From Janibacter indicus (lineage in GTDB: Bacteria > Actinomycetota > Actinomycetes > Actinomycetales > Dermatophilaceae): 64,000 bases of DNA. Under the pieces are notes generated by a model. That model was not told where the DNA came from, did no database searches, and was given only the letters and a program-made list of their open reading frames with translations. This document shows positions 50,907 to 60,029 of the stretch, in pieces. Position 1 is the stretch's first letter, and every line of letters starts with the position of its first letter. Both the position numbers and the translations under genes were made by a program. The DNA is taken from assembly GCF_900176385.1 (NCBI RefSeq), contig NZ_FWXN01000002.1, forward strand, positions 248,001 to 312,000, in the 5' to 3' direction.

Positions 50907-52877
50907 TCACCAGACGTACGTCAGGCTGCCCAGCCCCTCGCTGATGTTGCGGTAGCTCGTGCCCTGGCCGCCGCCCTTGGTGCCGTAGTGCATCCGGCCG
51001 CGACCGGAGGGCCACACCGCGACGATGTCGTCCTGCTTCGACGAGGAGACGTTGATGTCGCCGGGGGAGAGGACCGTGCGGTAGGCGCTCCAGCCGGTGC
51101 TCGTCGCGCTCGCCTGCTTCCACGCGGTGCCCGTGGAGGTCCAGGTGCGCATGCGGCCGCCGGCGGCGACGCCACGCAGGTCGTCGCGGCCGTCGCCGTT
51201 GACGTCGGCCACGAGCATGATGCTCTGGTAGTAGACGGCCGGCTTGCCCATCGTGCGGATCCGCTTGAGGCTGCCGGAGTCGGACATCTCGTAGTGGTCG
51301 ACCGCGCCGCCGACCTTGCGGTTGAGGACGTCGAGCTTGCCGTTGCGGTCGACGTCGCCACCCGCGGCGATGTCGGTGTAGGAGCCCCAGCCGGTCGCGA
51401 TCGTCTTGGGAGTGCCCAGGGCGCCGCTGCTCGTCGTGAGCATCAGCTGCAGCCGGCCGTCGCCACGGCGCACGAGGACGTCGGAGCGCTTGTCCTTGTT
51501 GACGTCACCGGCGGTGCCCAGCCAGGTGGCGTCCGAGAAGCCGGACTTGACGACCTTCTTCGCGCCGAAGTCGGTGCCCGATCCCTTCATCCGGTAGATC
51601 CGGCCGGTGGCCGACATGCCCATGAGGTCGGCCTTGCCGTCGGCGTCGACGTCACCGCGCTTGCCGCGGGTCGTCGGCGTGGGGGTGGTCGATCCGCCGA
51701 GCTTCGCGCGGTTCTTCCACACGATGCGCGAGACCCCCTCGATGGTCGCGACCTCGGTGCTCATCGCGCCGGGGTTGTCGTGGGTGAGCACGGCGATCGT
51801 GTAGTCGGGGTAGTCGGCGTTGACCCAGCCGATGGAGTTGACGTGCCAGCCGTCGGTGCGCGGCAGCCAGCCGTTCTTCAGCGCCACCTTGCCGGCGGGC
51901 GGGCCGGCCGTGACGCCCCAGTCCTGGCTCGAGTTGATCTGGCGCATCAGGCTCAGGCCGTACATGCGGTTGGTCGCGCTGAGCACGCTGGACGGGCGGG
52001 CGTAGTGCTCCATGAGCCGGGCCTGGTCGGCCGCGGTCGTGCTCGTCAGGCCCCAGTGGTTGTAGGGGTCGGCGACGGTGCTCGTCATGCCGAGCCGGTC
52101 GGCGGTGCTGTCGATCGCCCGCCGGCCACCGATGTGGTTGAAGAGTGCCGTCGTCGCGTCGTTGTCGCTGTTGCGGATCATCGGGGAGATCTTCGACTTC
52201 TCCCAGGAGGACAGGGCGCGCCCCTCGCTCTGGGCCTTCATCATCACGGCCGACATGATCTGGACCTTGACGATGCTCGCGGTGACGTTGCGGGAGGAGA
52301 CCTTGGTGTAGGTCCAGGACTTGCCGGTGCCGGGTCGGCGGACGGCGACCCCGACGGCACCGGGGCGGGAGTTGAGATAGCTGCGCAGCTCCGACTCGAA
52401 GGGGAGTGCGGCGGCGGTCGACATCGTGTCGCCCTGGGCGGCGGCCTGCGGCGCCACCGCGGCGCTGGTGTCGACCTCGACGGTGAAGGTCAGCTGCCCG
52501 GTCACCGTGCCGGAGGAGGGGGCCTTGGCGGCCTGGGTGGCCGGCAGCACCTTGGCGATCGCGCTGGCCGTCGTCTCCTCGTCGGCGGTGCACAGGGCGC
52601 CGTCGCCGGTGGGCGCGACCTCGACCTGGTGGCCGGAGGCGTCCTCGCCGGTGAAGCCGGGGCGGCCGACGACGGTCAACGGGCCCCGCTCGATCTCGGC
52701 GGTGCCACCGCGAGTGAGGTCGCCGGTGAGGGTCACGGTGTCGGCGCCGATGCCCTCGCAGTTGACGTCGATGCCGGTGCTGGTCGGTGCGGCGGGGGCG
52801 GCACCGGCGGACGAGCCGATGAGCGCGCTCGACGTCGCGAGGACGAGTGCGGTGAGTGCAGCACTGCGATAACGCAT
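50907..52877 (-). CDS. Secreted serine hydrolase (class A beta-lactamase-like) with VCBS/FG-GAP repeats
   Basis: In this 656-residue protein, a signal peptide (1-27) is followed by an N-terminal domain (about 30-140). The beta-lactamase-like domain (about 155-395) has Ser201-x-x-Lys204 in TASIVKVQ, the SDN motif at 237-239 and LKNGW in place of KTG. Four or five VCBS/FG-GAP-type repeats follow (GDVDADGKADLMGMS, GDVNKDKRSDVLVRR, GDVDRNGKLDVLNRK, ADVNGDGRDDLRGVA), with Ca-binding DxDxDG loops. It may be a cell-wall-bound peptidase or a beta-lactamase relative. KNG instead of KTG makes classical beta-lactamase activity uncertain. Confidence 0.87.
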   Translation of the reverse strand: MRYRSAALTALVLATSSALIGSSAGAAPAAPTSTGIDVNCEGIGADTVTLTGDLTRGGTAEIERGPLTVVGRPGFTGEDASGHQVEVAPTGDGALCTADEETTASAIAKVLPATQAAKAPSSGTVTGQLTFTVEVDTSAAVAPQAAAQGDTMSTAAALPFESELRSYLNSRPGAVGVAVRRPGTGKSWTYTKVSSRNVTASIVKVQIMSAVMMKAQSEGRALSSWEKSKISPMIRNSDNDATTALFNHIGGRRAIDSTADRLGMTSTVADPYNHWGLTSTTAADQARLMEHYARPSSVLSATNRMYGLSLMRQINSSQDWGVTAGPPAGKVALKNGWLPRTDGWHVNSIGWVNADYPDYTIAVLTHDNPGAMSTEVATIEGVSRIVWKNRAKLGGSTTPTPTTRGKRGDVDADGKADLMGMSATGRIYRMKGSGTDFGAKKVVKSGFSDATWLGTAGDVNKDKRSDVLVRRGDGRLQLMLTTSSGALGTPKTIATGWGSYTDIAAGGDVDRNGKLDVLNRKVGGAVDHYEMSDSGSLKRIRTMGKPAVYYQSIMLVADVNGDGRDDLRGVAAGGRMRTWTSTGTAWKQASATSTGWSAYRTVLSPGDINVSSSKQDDIVAVWPSGRGRMHYGTKGGGQGTSYRNISEGLGSLTYVW

Positions 52878-52967
52878 GGTGGGTTCCCCCGGTCTGAGGC
52901 AGATGACGTCGTCATCTTGGCAGACGCCCGGCCGGTCTGCCGGGTTGCCCCGGTGTCAGCAGCGGTG

Positions 52968-53414
52968 TCAGGGGCGGTGGCGCTGGTCCGTGGAGACGGC
53001 GTCGCAGAAGCGGTCGACGTAGCCGATGAAGGCCGCGATGTCGTTCTCGCTCCAGTCGTCGAGCAGCTCGGCGAACCAGGCCTCGCGGCGCTCCACGAGC
53101 TCGTCGAGCAGAGCAGCGCCCTCGTCGGTCAGCGCGACGAGCTGGGCGCGGCCGTCCTGCGGGTCGGGCACCTTGTGCAGCAGTCCGAGGGAGGTCAGGT
53201 GGCTCACCTGGCGGCTGACCGTCGACGCGTCGGAGAGGTTGCGCTCGGCGATGTCGCCGACCCTGCTCGGGGCGTCGCGGACGGCGACGAGCACCGAGTG
53301 GTGGCTCGCCTCGACGGCGGGGTGCACGCGAGGGGCGCGCACGCGCGTGGCGTGGAGCATGCGCAGCATCCGGATGACGCTGGTGCTCAGCTCTGCGGAC
53401 GACGACGTGGTCAC
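52968..53414 (-). CDS. MarR family regulator
   Basis: This 148-residue winged-helix regulator has DIAERNLSDASTVSRQVSHL, TSLGLLHKVPDPQDGRAQLV and ALTDEGAALLDELVERR, the MarR core. GTG at 53414 is chosen because GAAGGGAG lies 5 nt upstream; ATG at 53438 would include that site in the coding part. It is divergent from the CopD-CtaG gene with 74 nt between them and may regulate it. Confidence 0.88.
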   Translation of the reverse strand: MTTSSSAELSTSVIRMLRMLHATRVRAPRVHPAVEASHHSVLVAVRDAPSRVGDIAERNLSDASTVSRQVSHLTSLGLLHKVPDPQDGRAQLVALTDEGAALLDELVERREAWFAELLDDWSENDIAAFIGYVDRFCDAVSTDQRHRP

Positions 53415-53488
53415 GGGCACTCCCTTCGATCGGTCCATGACAGCACACGATGCGGTGGTCCCCGGACTCGTTGCCTAGATTAGAGGGC

Positions 53489-55510
53489 ATGTCAGCCAGC
53501 CCGGGCGCCCCCCGCACCACCTCCGTCCCGCTCGGGATCCTCGGCCTCGTCAGCGTCCTCGCGGTCGTCGCGGCCACGGCCTTCGGTGGCGGTGCGGCGC
53601 CGCTCGAGCTCGGCGACCCCGGCGGCTTCGTCCGCTGGTCGCTGCCCGTGCTCCGCGTGGTCCACGACGCCGCGGCCGCCGTGACCGTCGGAGCCCTCGT
53701 CGTCGCCGCCTTCCTCGTGCCCGAGACGACTCGCACGGCCCGACGCGAGAGCCTGGCCCAGCTGGCTGGCGGTGCGGCGATCGTCTGGTTCCTCGCGGGC
53801 ATCGGCCGGATGCTCACCGACTTCGCCTCCCTCGCGGGTCTGCGCCTCACCGACTCCACCTACTTCTCCCAGCTCGTCGCCTTCGTCTGGGAGTTGGACA
53901 GCACCCGTACGGCGGTCATCTCCTCGGCCATCGTCGGCGTCATCGCGATCGCCGCTCCGCTGGCCCGGACGAAGGGAACGCTGGCCTGGGCCGCCGCCGG
54001 CTCGGTCCTCGCGCTGCTCCCGCTCGCCCTCTCCGGGCACTCCGCCGCCAGCCTCGACCACATGAGCGGGGTCAACGCCCTCGCCTTCCACCTCGTCTCG
54101 GCGACGGTGTGGATCGGTGGGCTCGTCGCCCTCCTCGTCGTGCGCCCATCGCTCGGCACCCACCTGGCCGTGACCGTGCGGCGCTACTCGAGCATCGCCG
54201 CGTGGTGCTTCGCGTTCCTCGTCCTCTCCGGCCTGCTCGCGACGTGGATCAACATCGGTGGCCTCGGCGGACTCGACTCGCGCTACGGGGTCCTGCTCAT
54301 CCTCAAGGCCGTCGCGGCGATCGTCCTCGGGGTCATCGGCTGGTGGCACCGCAACCGGATCATCGCCGGACTGGAGGCAGGCGCCCAGGGGGCGTCCCCC
54401 CGTCGAGGCTCGGGCCTGAAGGCCCTCGCACCTCAGGACAGCGCCTTCGTCCGGCTCGCGCTCGGCGAGATCGCCGTCATGGCCACCGCCATGGGGCTCG
54501 GCGTGGCCGTCGGTCGCACGCCGACCCCCGAGACCGCGCAGACCGCGCCGGAGAACGCCGTCGTCTACGACCTCTCCGGCTACCCCGACCCCGGGCCGCC
54601 GAGCGCGACGAGCTGGATCAGCGACTGGCAGATCGACTGGCTGTGGCTGACCGTCGCCGTCGTCGCGGTCGTCGTCTACGTCCGGTGGGCCCTGCGGCTG
54701 CGGGCTCGTGGCGACCACTGGCCGCTGCTGCGCACGATCAGCTGGGTCCTCGGCTGGGTCGTCTTCGTCTACTTCACCTCGGGCGGGCCGGCCGTCTACG
54801 GCAAGATCCTCTTCTCCTGGCACATGATCGAGCACATGGGCGTGGCGATGATTGCCCCGCTGCTGCTCGTGCCGGGTGCCCCGATCACCCTGGCGCTGCG
54901 GGCCCTGCCAGCACGCAAGGACAAGACCCTCGGGCCCCGCGAGCTCATCCTGGCGACGGTCCACTCGAGCTACCTGCGGGTGCTGGCCAACCCTGCGGTC
55001 GCGGCCTCGCTCTTCTTCTTCAGCCTGGCGATCTTCTACTACAGCCCGCTCTTCGAGCTGGCGATGCGCACGCACACCGGCCACGTGCTGATGATGGTGC
55101 ACTTCCTGCTCACCGGGTACATGTTCACGTGGGTGCTCATCGGCATCGACCCGGGCCCCAAGCGGTGGTCGCCGCTCGCCCTGCTCGTCGTGCTCTTCGC
55201 GACGATCAGCTTCCACGCCTTCTTCGGCGTCATCCTCACCCAGTCGACGCAGCTGCTCGCCGAGGACTTCTTCGGCCGTCTCGACCTGTCGTGGATGCGT
55301 GACCCGATCGCCGACCAGCAGCGCGGTGGCGCGATCGCCTGGGGCGTGGGCGAGGCGCCGACCCTCGTGCTGGCCATCGCCGTGGCCTGGCAGTGGATGC
55401 GCTCGGACGACCGCGAGACCGCACGGCGCGACCGGGCGGCCGACCGCGACGGTGACGCCGAGCTCGAGGCCTACAACAGGCACCTGGCCGGCCTCTCCCG
55501 CGAGGACTGA
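53489..55510 (+). CDS. CopD-CtaG fusion, copper import / cytochrome oxidase assembly membrane protein
   Basis: This 673-residue membrane protein has two modules. Residues 1-310 are a CopD-like domain (LSGHSAASLDHMSGVNALAFHL, VWIGGLVALLVV, LSGLLATW, LILKAVAA). Residues about 360-640 are a CtaG (caa3 assembly) domain (WHMIEHMGVAMIAPLLLVPG, MMVHFLLTGYMFTWVLIGID, ISFHAFFGVILTQSTQLLAEDFF). His and Met residues on the helices can bind copper for cytochrome oxidase. This fusion is common in actinobacteria. The C-terminal 35 residues are charged and cytosolic. Confidence 0.92.
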   Translation: MSASPGAPRTTSVPLGILGLVSVLAVVAATAFGGGAAPLELGDPGGFVRWSLPVLRVVHDAAAAVTVGALVVAAFLVPETTRTARRESLAQLAGGAAIVWFLAGIGRMLTDFASLAGLRLTDSTYFSQLVAFVWELDSTRTAVISSAIVGVIAIAAPLARTKGTLAWAAAGSVLALLPLALSGHSAASLDHMSGVNALAFHLVSATVWIGGLVALLVVRPSLGTHLAVTVRRYSSIAAWCFAFLVLSGLLATWINIGGLGGLDSRYGVLLILKAVAAIVLGVIGWWHRNRIIAGLEAGAQGASPRRGSGLKALAPQDSAFVRLALGEIAVMATAMGLGVAVGRTPTPETAQTAPENAVVYDLSGYPDPGPPSATSWISDWQIDWLWLTVAVVAVVVYVRWALRLRARGDHWPLLRTISWVLGWVVFVYFTSGGPAVYGKILFSWHMIEHMGVAMIAPLLLVPGAPITLALRALPARKDKTLGPRELILATVHSSYLRVLANPAVAASLFFFSLAIFYYSPLFELAMRTHTGHVLMMVHFLLTGYMFTWVLIGIDPGPKRWSPLALLVVLFATISFHAFFGVILTQSTQLLAEDFFGRLDLSWMRDPIADQQRGGAIAWGVGEAPTLVLAIAVAWQWMRSDDRETARRDRAADRDGDAELEAYNRHLAGLSRED

Positions 55511-55554
55511 CGCACGGCGCGAGCCCGGCCGTCAGCGCGGGCCGGACGACGACG

Positions 55555-55583
55555 GAGCCGGGCCCCATTGTGGGGCCCGGCTC
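55555..55583. terminator. Bidirectional terminator
   Basis: GAGCCGGGCCCCA and TGGGGCCCGGCTC form a perfect 13-bp stem with loop TTG. It sits between the convergent CopD-CtaG gene and the Ig-like secreted protein gene and can serve both. Confidence 0.75.
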
Positions 55584-55603
55584 CGGGTGCGTGTGGGCGG
55601 CGG

Positions 55604-56353
55604 TCAGCCGCAGTTGCTCCACTCGGCGGTGGTGCTCTTGGCGGCCCAGCCGTTGGAGTTGCCCTTGTAGATCGCGCGGTAGCGGTAGCAGGCGCTCGGC
55701 TTGACCGAGGTGTTCCAGCCGAAGTACCCGTGACCGTTGGTCCTCGTCCGGCCGGCGTCGAACCAGTAGGTGCCGTAGGCCTGACGGGCCTGGATGTGGA
55801 CGTTGACGTAGCGCAGCGGGCGGGTCGGGCTGGAGACGAGCTGGGTGACCCGGCCGGTGACCTTGGTGCCGCCGTTGCTCGTCGCGACCGGCTTGGCGGT
55901 CGTGCGCACCCACGTGCCCGGCTTGGCCGTCTGGCGCTCCCAGTTGCTGTGGCGGCCGGTGTACCAAGCATTGCCCGAGTAGACCGCGCGGTAGGTCTTC
56001 GAGCGGTCGGCCGTCAGCGAGACGGAGAAGGCGCCGTTGGAGTTGGTCTCCGGGCGGGCGACCGTGCGCCACGTCGTGGAGCCGACGTTGCGGGCCTGCA
56101 GCGAGATCGAGCGACCGGTCAGCGGGCGGTAGGTCTTCGAGTCGTAGAGCTCGCCGATGACGGTCAGTCGCTCGTTGACCCCGCTCCACAGCGGCTCGAC
56201 GGTGAGGTTGAAGCCGGGGCTGCTCTTGGCGGTGGTCGCCGCCGGGGCGGCCGGAGCGGCGGGGGCCGCGCTCGTGCTGGCGGCGGGGACGAGGGAGACG
56301 GCGAGGGCGGTCGTGGCGGTGAGGACCATCGCGCGGCGGGTGCTCGGGCGCAT
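55604..56353 (-). CDS. Secreted protein with Ig-like repeats
   Basis: This 249-residue protein has a Sec signal peptide (about 1-29) and an Ala/Pro linker. Two similar beta-sandwich units follow (about 48-130 and 140-235), each with a W-R-T / G-x-F or G-Y-F pattern as in bacterial Ig-like or Ca-binding surface domains (SNGAFSVSLTADRSKTYRAV; TNGHGYFGWNTSVKPSACYR). No enzyme motif is seen. Two cysteines near the end could form a disulfide. Confidence 0.78.
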   Translation of the reverse strand: MRPSTRRAMVLTATTALAVSLVPAASTSAAPAAPAAPAATTAKSSPGFNLTVEPLWSGVNERLTVIGELYDSKTYRPLTGRSISLQARNVGSTTWRTVARPETNSNGAFSVSLTADRSKTYRAVYSGNAWYTGRHSNWERQTAKPGTWVRTTAKPVATSNGGTKVTGRVTQLVSSPTRPLRYVNVHIQARQAYGTYWFDAGRTRTNGHGYFGWNTSVKPSACYRYRAIYKGNSNGWAAKSTTAEWSNCG

Positions 56354-56483
56354 CTGAGGGCTCCAGGGACGAGAGAGGCAGGGGCGTGGCGGGTGTGACT
56401 CATGTGACTGGTGTGGTCACAATCGCAGTGTGCCTCGTCCGCGGGTCTAGGCTGGGGCGAAACGCCGAAGAGAGGGGTACTCC

Positions 56484-56684
56484 ATGGGCGGCGAAGCCCT
56501 GTTCTGGATCTTCATCGTCGTCTTCAGCCTGCTGATGATCGCGGGTTTCTTCCTCCTCGAGCGGCCGCGCCGTTCGCGCGAGGTGCCCACGCGGCTGTCC
56601 GTCCACACCGACCCCAAGGACCCCCGCGGTCGGCACCAGCCGGCCGAGCGGGTCGACCCCACCGAGACCACCAACCGGCTCTGA
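56484..56684 (+). CDS. Small single-helix membrane protein
   Basis: This 66-residue protein has one N-terminal transmembrane helix (ALFWIFIVVFSLLMIAGFFL), followed by a basic, hydrophilic tail. ATG at 56484 follows GAGAGGGGTACTCC. I do not recognise a family. The next gene, on the same strand, encodes another small membrane protein. Confidence 0.65.
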   Translation: MGGEALFWIFIVVFSLLMIAGFFLLERPRRSREVPTRLSVHTDPKDPRGRHQPAERVDPTETTNRL

Positions 56685-56705
56685 GCGGAGTCAGGAGCAC
56701 GACAC

Positions 56706-56908
56706 ATGTAATCGGCGCCGGGATCTTCCTGCTGCTCGTCGGACTCGTCATCGTCTTCGCCTACAACGGCGATATGTCGATCGCCGGGCTCGACCTCGCG
56801 GCCCTAGGGTGGATCGCCATCGGTCTGGGCGTCCTCGCGATCGTCCTGAGCTTCCTGCTCACCAACCGCCGTCGCGAGACCGTGGTCCGCGACGACCGTC
56901 GCTACTGA
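56706..56908 (+). CDS. DUF6458-like small membrane protein with a disturbed start
   Basis: The product, read from codon GTA at 56708, is a 66-residue two-helix membrane protein (VIGAGIFLLLVGLVIVFAYN, LGWIAIGLGVLAIVLSFLL) ending RRRETVVRDDRRY, like the DUF6458 family. AGGAG lies 8 nt before ATG at 56706, exactly where a start is expected. However, the next codon in that frame is TAA. One added G (ATG-GTA-ATC) would restore M-V-I-G-A-G. Either a base has been lost here, or initiation is unusual. Confidence 0.6.
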
Positions 56909-56921
56909 CGCTCCCGAGCAC

Positions 56922-56961
56922 GACGAAGGGGGGCCCGCCAGCTGGCGGGCCCCCCTTCGTC
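56922..56961. terminator. 40-bp perfect palindrome, bidirectional terminator
   Basis: GACGAAGGGGGGCCCGCCAG is followed directly by its exact reverse complement, with no loop. The outer ends are the GACGAAGGG motif. It lies between the DUF6458-like gene and the convergent acyl-CoA dehydrogenase, 13 nt from the stop of each. Confidence 0.85.
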
Positions 56962-56974
56962 ATGTGCGTGCGGG

Positions 56975-58846
56975 TCAGAAGGCCGACTCGGGCACGTCCA
57001 TGAGGGTGTTGTCCGTGGCCTCGGCGATGGCGCGCTCGCCGGCCAGGAGCGGCAGGACGTTCTTGGCGAAGAAGCTCGCCGCGGCGATCTTGCCCGTGTA
57101 GAAGTCCTTGTCCTTGCCCTCCGCGCCGGCCTCGAGGGCCTCGGTGGCAACGGCGGCCTGGCGCAGCAGCAGCCAGCCGACGACGAGGTCGCCGGCGCCG
57201 AGCAGCAGACGCGAGGTGTTCTGGCCCACCTTGTAGATGTTGGTGATGTCCGAGCCCTCCTGCTTGGGGTCGGAGGCCATGAGCGCCTGGAACATCGCGC
57301 CGAGGATGCCCTGGACGTTTTCCAGGCCCTGGCCGAGCAGCTCGCGCTCGTGCTTGAGCGCACCGCCCTGCGCGTCGACGTCCTGGGCGAACTCCTGGAT
57401 CTGCATCGCGAGGTGACCCAGCGCCTGGCCGTTGTCACGCACGATCTTGCGGAAGAAGAAGTCCTGACCCTGGATGGCCGTGGTGCCCTCGTAGAGGGTG
57501 TCGATCTTCGCGTCGCGGACGTACTGCTCGATCGGGTACTCCTGCAGGAAGCCGGAGCCACCGAAGGTCTGCAGCGACTCGGTGCCGAGGAGGGTCCAGG
57601 CCCGCTCGGAGCCCAGGCCCTTGACGATCGGCAGCAGCAGGTCGTTGACCCGGTTGGCCATCGCGGCGGGGGAGTCGTCGGCGATCTCCTCGACGCCCGT
57701 CGCGAGCTGCTCGACGTCGACGGTGTCCTGCTGGCTCGACGTGAGCGTGACGAGCGCCCGCAGGCCCTCGGCGTAGGCCTTCTGCAGCATGAGGCTGCGG
57801 CGCACGTCCGGGTGGTGGGTGATCGTCACACGCGGCGCGTCCTTGGCGGGCGTCGTCAGGTCGGCGCCCTGGACGCGCTCCTTGGCGTACTCGAGCGCGT
57901 TGAGGTAGCCGGTGGAGAGGGTGGCGATGGCCTTGGTGCCGACCATCATCCGGGCGTTCTCGATGACGCGGAACATCTGGGCGATGCCGTCGTGGACGTC
58001 GCCGAAGAGGGTGCCGACGGCGGCGTGCTTCTCGCCGAAGGTCACCTCGCAGGTCGTCGAGACCTTCAGGCCCATCTTCTTCTCGACGTTGGTGACGTAG
58101 ACGCCGTTGCGCTCGCCCAACTCGCCGGTCTCGAGGTCGACGGCGTACTTGGTGAGGATGAAGAGGCTCAGGCCCTTGGTGCCCGGGCCGGCGCCCTCGG
58201 GGCGGGCGAGGACGAAGTGGACGACGTTGTCGGTCATGTCCGACTCGGCCGAGGTGATGAAGCGCTTGACGCCCTCGATGTTCCACGTGCCGTCGCCGTT
58301 GTCGGTGGCCTTGGTCCGCCCGGCGCCGACGTCCGAGCCGGCGTCGGGCTCGGTGAGCACCATGGTGCAGTGCCAGCCCTTCTCGGCAATCCACTTCGCG
58401 AGCTTCTTCTGCTCGTCGGTGCCGAGCAGGTAGAGCAGCTTGGCGAAGGAGTAGCTCGCGCCGAACATGCCGATCGCCGGGTTGGCGCCGAGGACGAGCT
58501 CGTTCATCGCCCAGCGCAACGACGGGGGAGCGACGGTGCCGTCGAGCTCCTCGGGCAGGTCGAGCGACCAGAAGCCGGCGTCCTGGAAGGCCTTGTACGA
58601 CTTCTTGAAGGACTCGGGCATCGCCACGGACGAGGTCTCGGGGTCGAAGACCGGGGGGTTGCGGTCGGCGTCGGCGAAGGACTCGGCGAGCTCGTTCTCG
58701 GCCAGACGCGCGTACTCCTTGAGCATCTCGCGCGCGGTGTCGGCGTCGACCGCCTCGTAGGGGCCCTGGCCCAGGACCTCGTCGCGACCGAAGACCTCGA
58801 AGAGGTTGAACTCGATGTCGCGCAGGTTGCTCTTGTAGTGACCCAT
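56975..58846 (-). CDS. Acyl-CoA dehydrogenase (FadE5-like, long form)
   Basis: This 623-residue flavoenzyme has an extra N-terminal domain ([20 protein letters not shown]) of the type seen in long actinobacterial acyl-CoA dehydrogenases. [19 protein letters not shown] and [12 protein letters not shown] bind FAD and substrate, and [17 protein letters not shown] carries the catalytic glutamate. It introduces the alpha-beta double bond in fatty-acid oxidation. A perfect palindrome 54-77 nt upstream is a likely operator. It is a single gene. Confidence 0.95.
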   Translation of the reverse strand: MGHYKSNLRDIEFNLFEVFGRDEVLGQGPYEAVDADTAREMLKEYARLAENELAESFADADRNPPVFDPETSSVAMPESFKKSYKAFQDAGFWSLDLPEELDGTVAPPSLRWAMNELVLGANPAIGMFGASYSFAKLLYLLGTDEQKKLAKWIAEKGWHCTMVLTEPDAGSDVGAGRTKATDNGDGTWNIEGVKRFITSAESDMTDNVVHFVLARPEGAGPGTKGLSLFILTKYAVDLETGELGERNGVYVTNVEKKMGLKVSTTCEVTFGEKHAAVGTLFGDVHDGIAQMFRVIENARMMVGTKAIATLSTGYLNALEYAKERVQGADLTTPAKDAPRVTITHHPDVRRSLMLQKAYAEGLRALVTLTSSQQDTVDVEQLATGVEEIADDSPAAMANRVNDLLLPIVKGLGSERAWTLLGTESLQTFGGSGFLQEYPIEQYVRDAKIDTLYEGTTAIQGQDFFFRKIVRDNGQALGHLAMQIQEFAQDVDAQGGALKHERELLGQGLENVQGILGAMFQALMASDPKQEGSDITNIYKVGQNTSRLLLGAGDLVVGWLLLRQAAVATEALEAGAEGKDKDFYTGKIAAASFFAKNVLPLLAGERAIAEATDNTLMDVPESAF

Positions 58847-58899
58847 GCAGGCGTCTCCTGGTCGTGTCGTGCGCCGGGCCTGCCCGACGCTGGGGACAA

Positions 58900-58923
58900 G
58901 ACAGTAAGCAAGCGCTTACTGTC
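58900..58923. promoter_or_regulatory. Palindromic operator of the acyl-CoA dehydrogenase gene
   Basis: GACAGTAAGC-AAGC-GCTTACTGTC is a perfect 24-bp palindrome. The core TAAGCAAGCGCTTA is typical of TetR-type repressors of fatty-acid or sterol degradation genes in actinobacteria. The regulator gene is not adjacent. Confidence 0.7.
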
Positions 58924-58995
58924 CATTCGATTCATCTTCACCCCGCCGCGCTTGCTGGGGCAAGCGAATGTCAGGTGACCTGAGGCACAACGCAA

Positions 58996-59030
58996 CTCGT
59001 CCCCCTTCGCCATGGACGAAGGGGGACGAG
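58996..59030 (-). terminator. Hairpin terminator of the alpha/beta hydrolase gene
   Basis: CTCGTCCCCCTTCG and CGAAGGGGGACGAG pair over 14 bp with loop CCATGGA. CAGGTGACC and GGTCACCTG further out extend the pairing. The CGAAGGG heptamer appears on both arms. It lies 23 nt beyond the hydrolase stop. Confidence 0.75.
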
Positions 59031-59053
59031 GTCACCTGCTCGAGGTGGGCGGC

Positions 59054-59920
59054 TCAGCGCACCGCGTCGTGCCAGGCCAGGGCTGCGTCGAGCTGGTCGC
59101 GCATCTGCGTCGGCCGGGGCGGGGAGTGGCCGTCGGCGAAGTCGTCGAAGACGAGCGAGAAGCGGGGGTGTCCCTCGAGGTCGTCGGGGTCGACGCCGGC
59201 GGCGGAGAGGAAGGGGCGGACGTGGTCCTCGAGGTGACCGGGGTCGCCGCTGTTGTGGACGAGGCGCACCCAGGCATCGGGCTGGTCGGGGCCGGCCGCC
59301 CAGCGGTGGGTCAGGTCGACGCGGTCGCGGTGGGCCGCCTCGACGGAGTCCATGTCGGGGTGCTCGGGGAAGAGCCGGGTGCGGAAGATCTTCACCGGCA
59401 TGCGCTCGTAGCGCGAGACGCGCGTCTGCGGGGAGAAGGGCACGGCGAGCGAGCCGGGTGTGTGCGCCGCGAGGGCGATCGACGCGTAGCCGCCACCGCT
59501 GCTGCCGGTGAAGACCGTGCGCCGTGCGCCGAGGCGGCCGGCCATCGCCGTCACCTCGTCGGCGAGGCGGGCGGTGACATCGTGCTCCTGCGGCCCGATG
59601 TACCAGGCGAGCGGGATCGCCTCGTCGACCTGCAGCGACGGGTCCGAGACGAAGAGCAGGCTCTCGGGGCGCTCGCGCAGGGTCCGCAGCCACTCGAAGC
59701 GCGGCAGCGTCACGTCCTTGCGCACCAGCGCACCGTGGAGCACGACGACGAGGTCGGGATGGTCACGACGCAGCAGGAGGGTGTCGATCGTCAGCCGCGG
59801 GTCGTCCGGGTGGGTCAGGCGAGTCAACTGGCGGGTGCCGACCTCAGGCAGGGCCGCCTGCGCAAATCCTGTGGCCTCCACGACCGGCGCCTCGGTGCGC
59901 TCGTCCCACTCGGTGCTCAT
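59054..59920 (-). CDS. Alpha/beta hydrolase family protein
   Basis: This 288-residue protein has the nucleophile elbow TGSSGGGYASIALAAH (G-x-S-x-G) and an oxyanion region (LVVVLHGAL). A late acidic and histidine region (HLEDHVRPFL, DGHSPP) probably completes the triad. There is no signal peptide. The substrate is unknown. ATG at 59920 is chosen over 59956, which adds 12 residues with no Shine-Dalgarno. The tRNA-Gly gene lies upstream on the opposite strand. Confidence 0.78.
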   Translation of the reverse strand: MSTEWDERTEAPVVEATGFAQAALPEVGTRQLTRLTHPDDPRLTIDTLLLRRDHPDLVVVLHGALVRKDVTLPRFEWLRTLRERPESLLFVSDPSLQVDEAIPLAWYIGPQEHDVTARLADEVTAMAGRLGARRTVFTGSSGGGYASIALAAHTPGSLAVPFSPQTRVSRYERMPVKIFRTRLFPEHPDMDSVEAAHRDRVDLTHRWAAGPDQPDAWVRLVHNSGDPGHLEDHVRPFLSAAGVDPDDLEGHPRFSLVFDDFADGHSPPRPTQMRDQLDAALAWHDAVR

Positions 59921-60029
59921 CGGCCAATCCAAGCATCCCGAGGTCCGACCCCGCACCCAGCGTGGTCACTGCAGAGCCGGTGCCGGGAAGGCGCTGGCGG
60001 TGAGTTAGCATGTCGCCTGCGCCTCGCGC

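Noticed and set aside
52582-52877. Lipoprotein signal in the serine hydrolase
   Set aside because: The N-terminus is hydrophobic, but there is no cysteine in a lipobox position; it is an ordinary Sec signal.
50646-53483. A 945-codon open frame on the plus strand
   Set aside because: It is antisense to the serine hydrolase and MarR genes, runs through repeats, is full of Arg/Gly/Asp/Val-rich low-complexity sequence and has no Shine-Dalgarno. It is the mirror of GC-rich codon bias.
53492-55483. A 663-codon minus-strand frame
   Set aside because: It is antisense to the CopD-CtaG fusion, which has clear membrane helices and family motifs.
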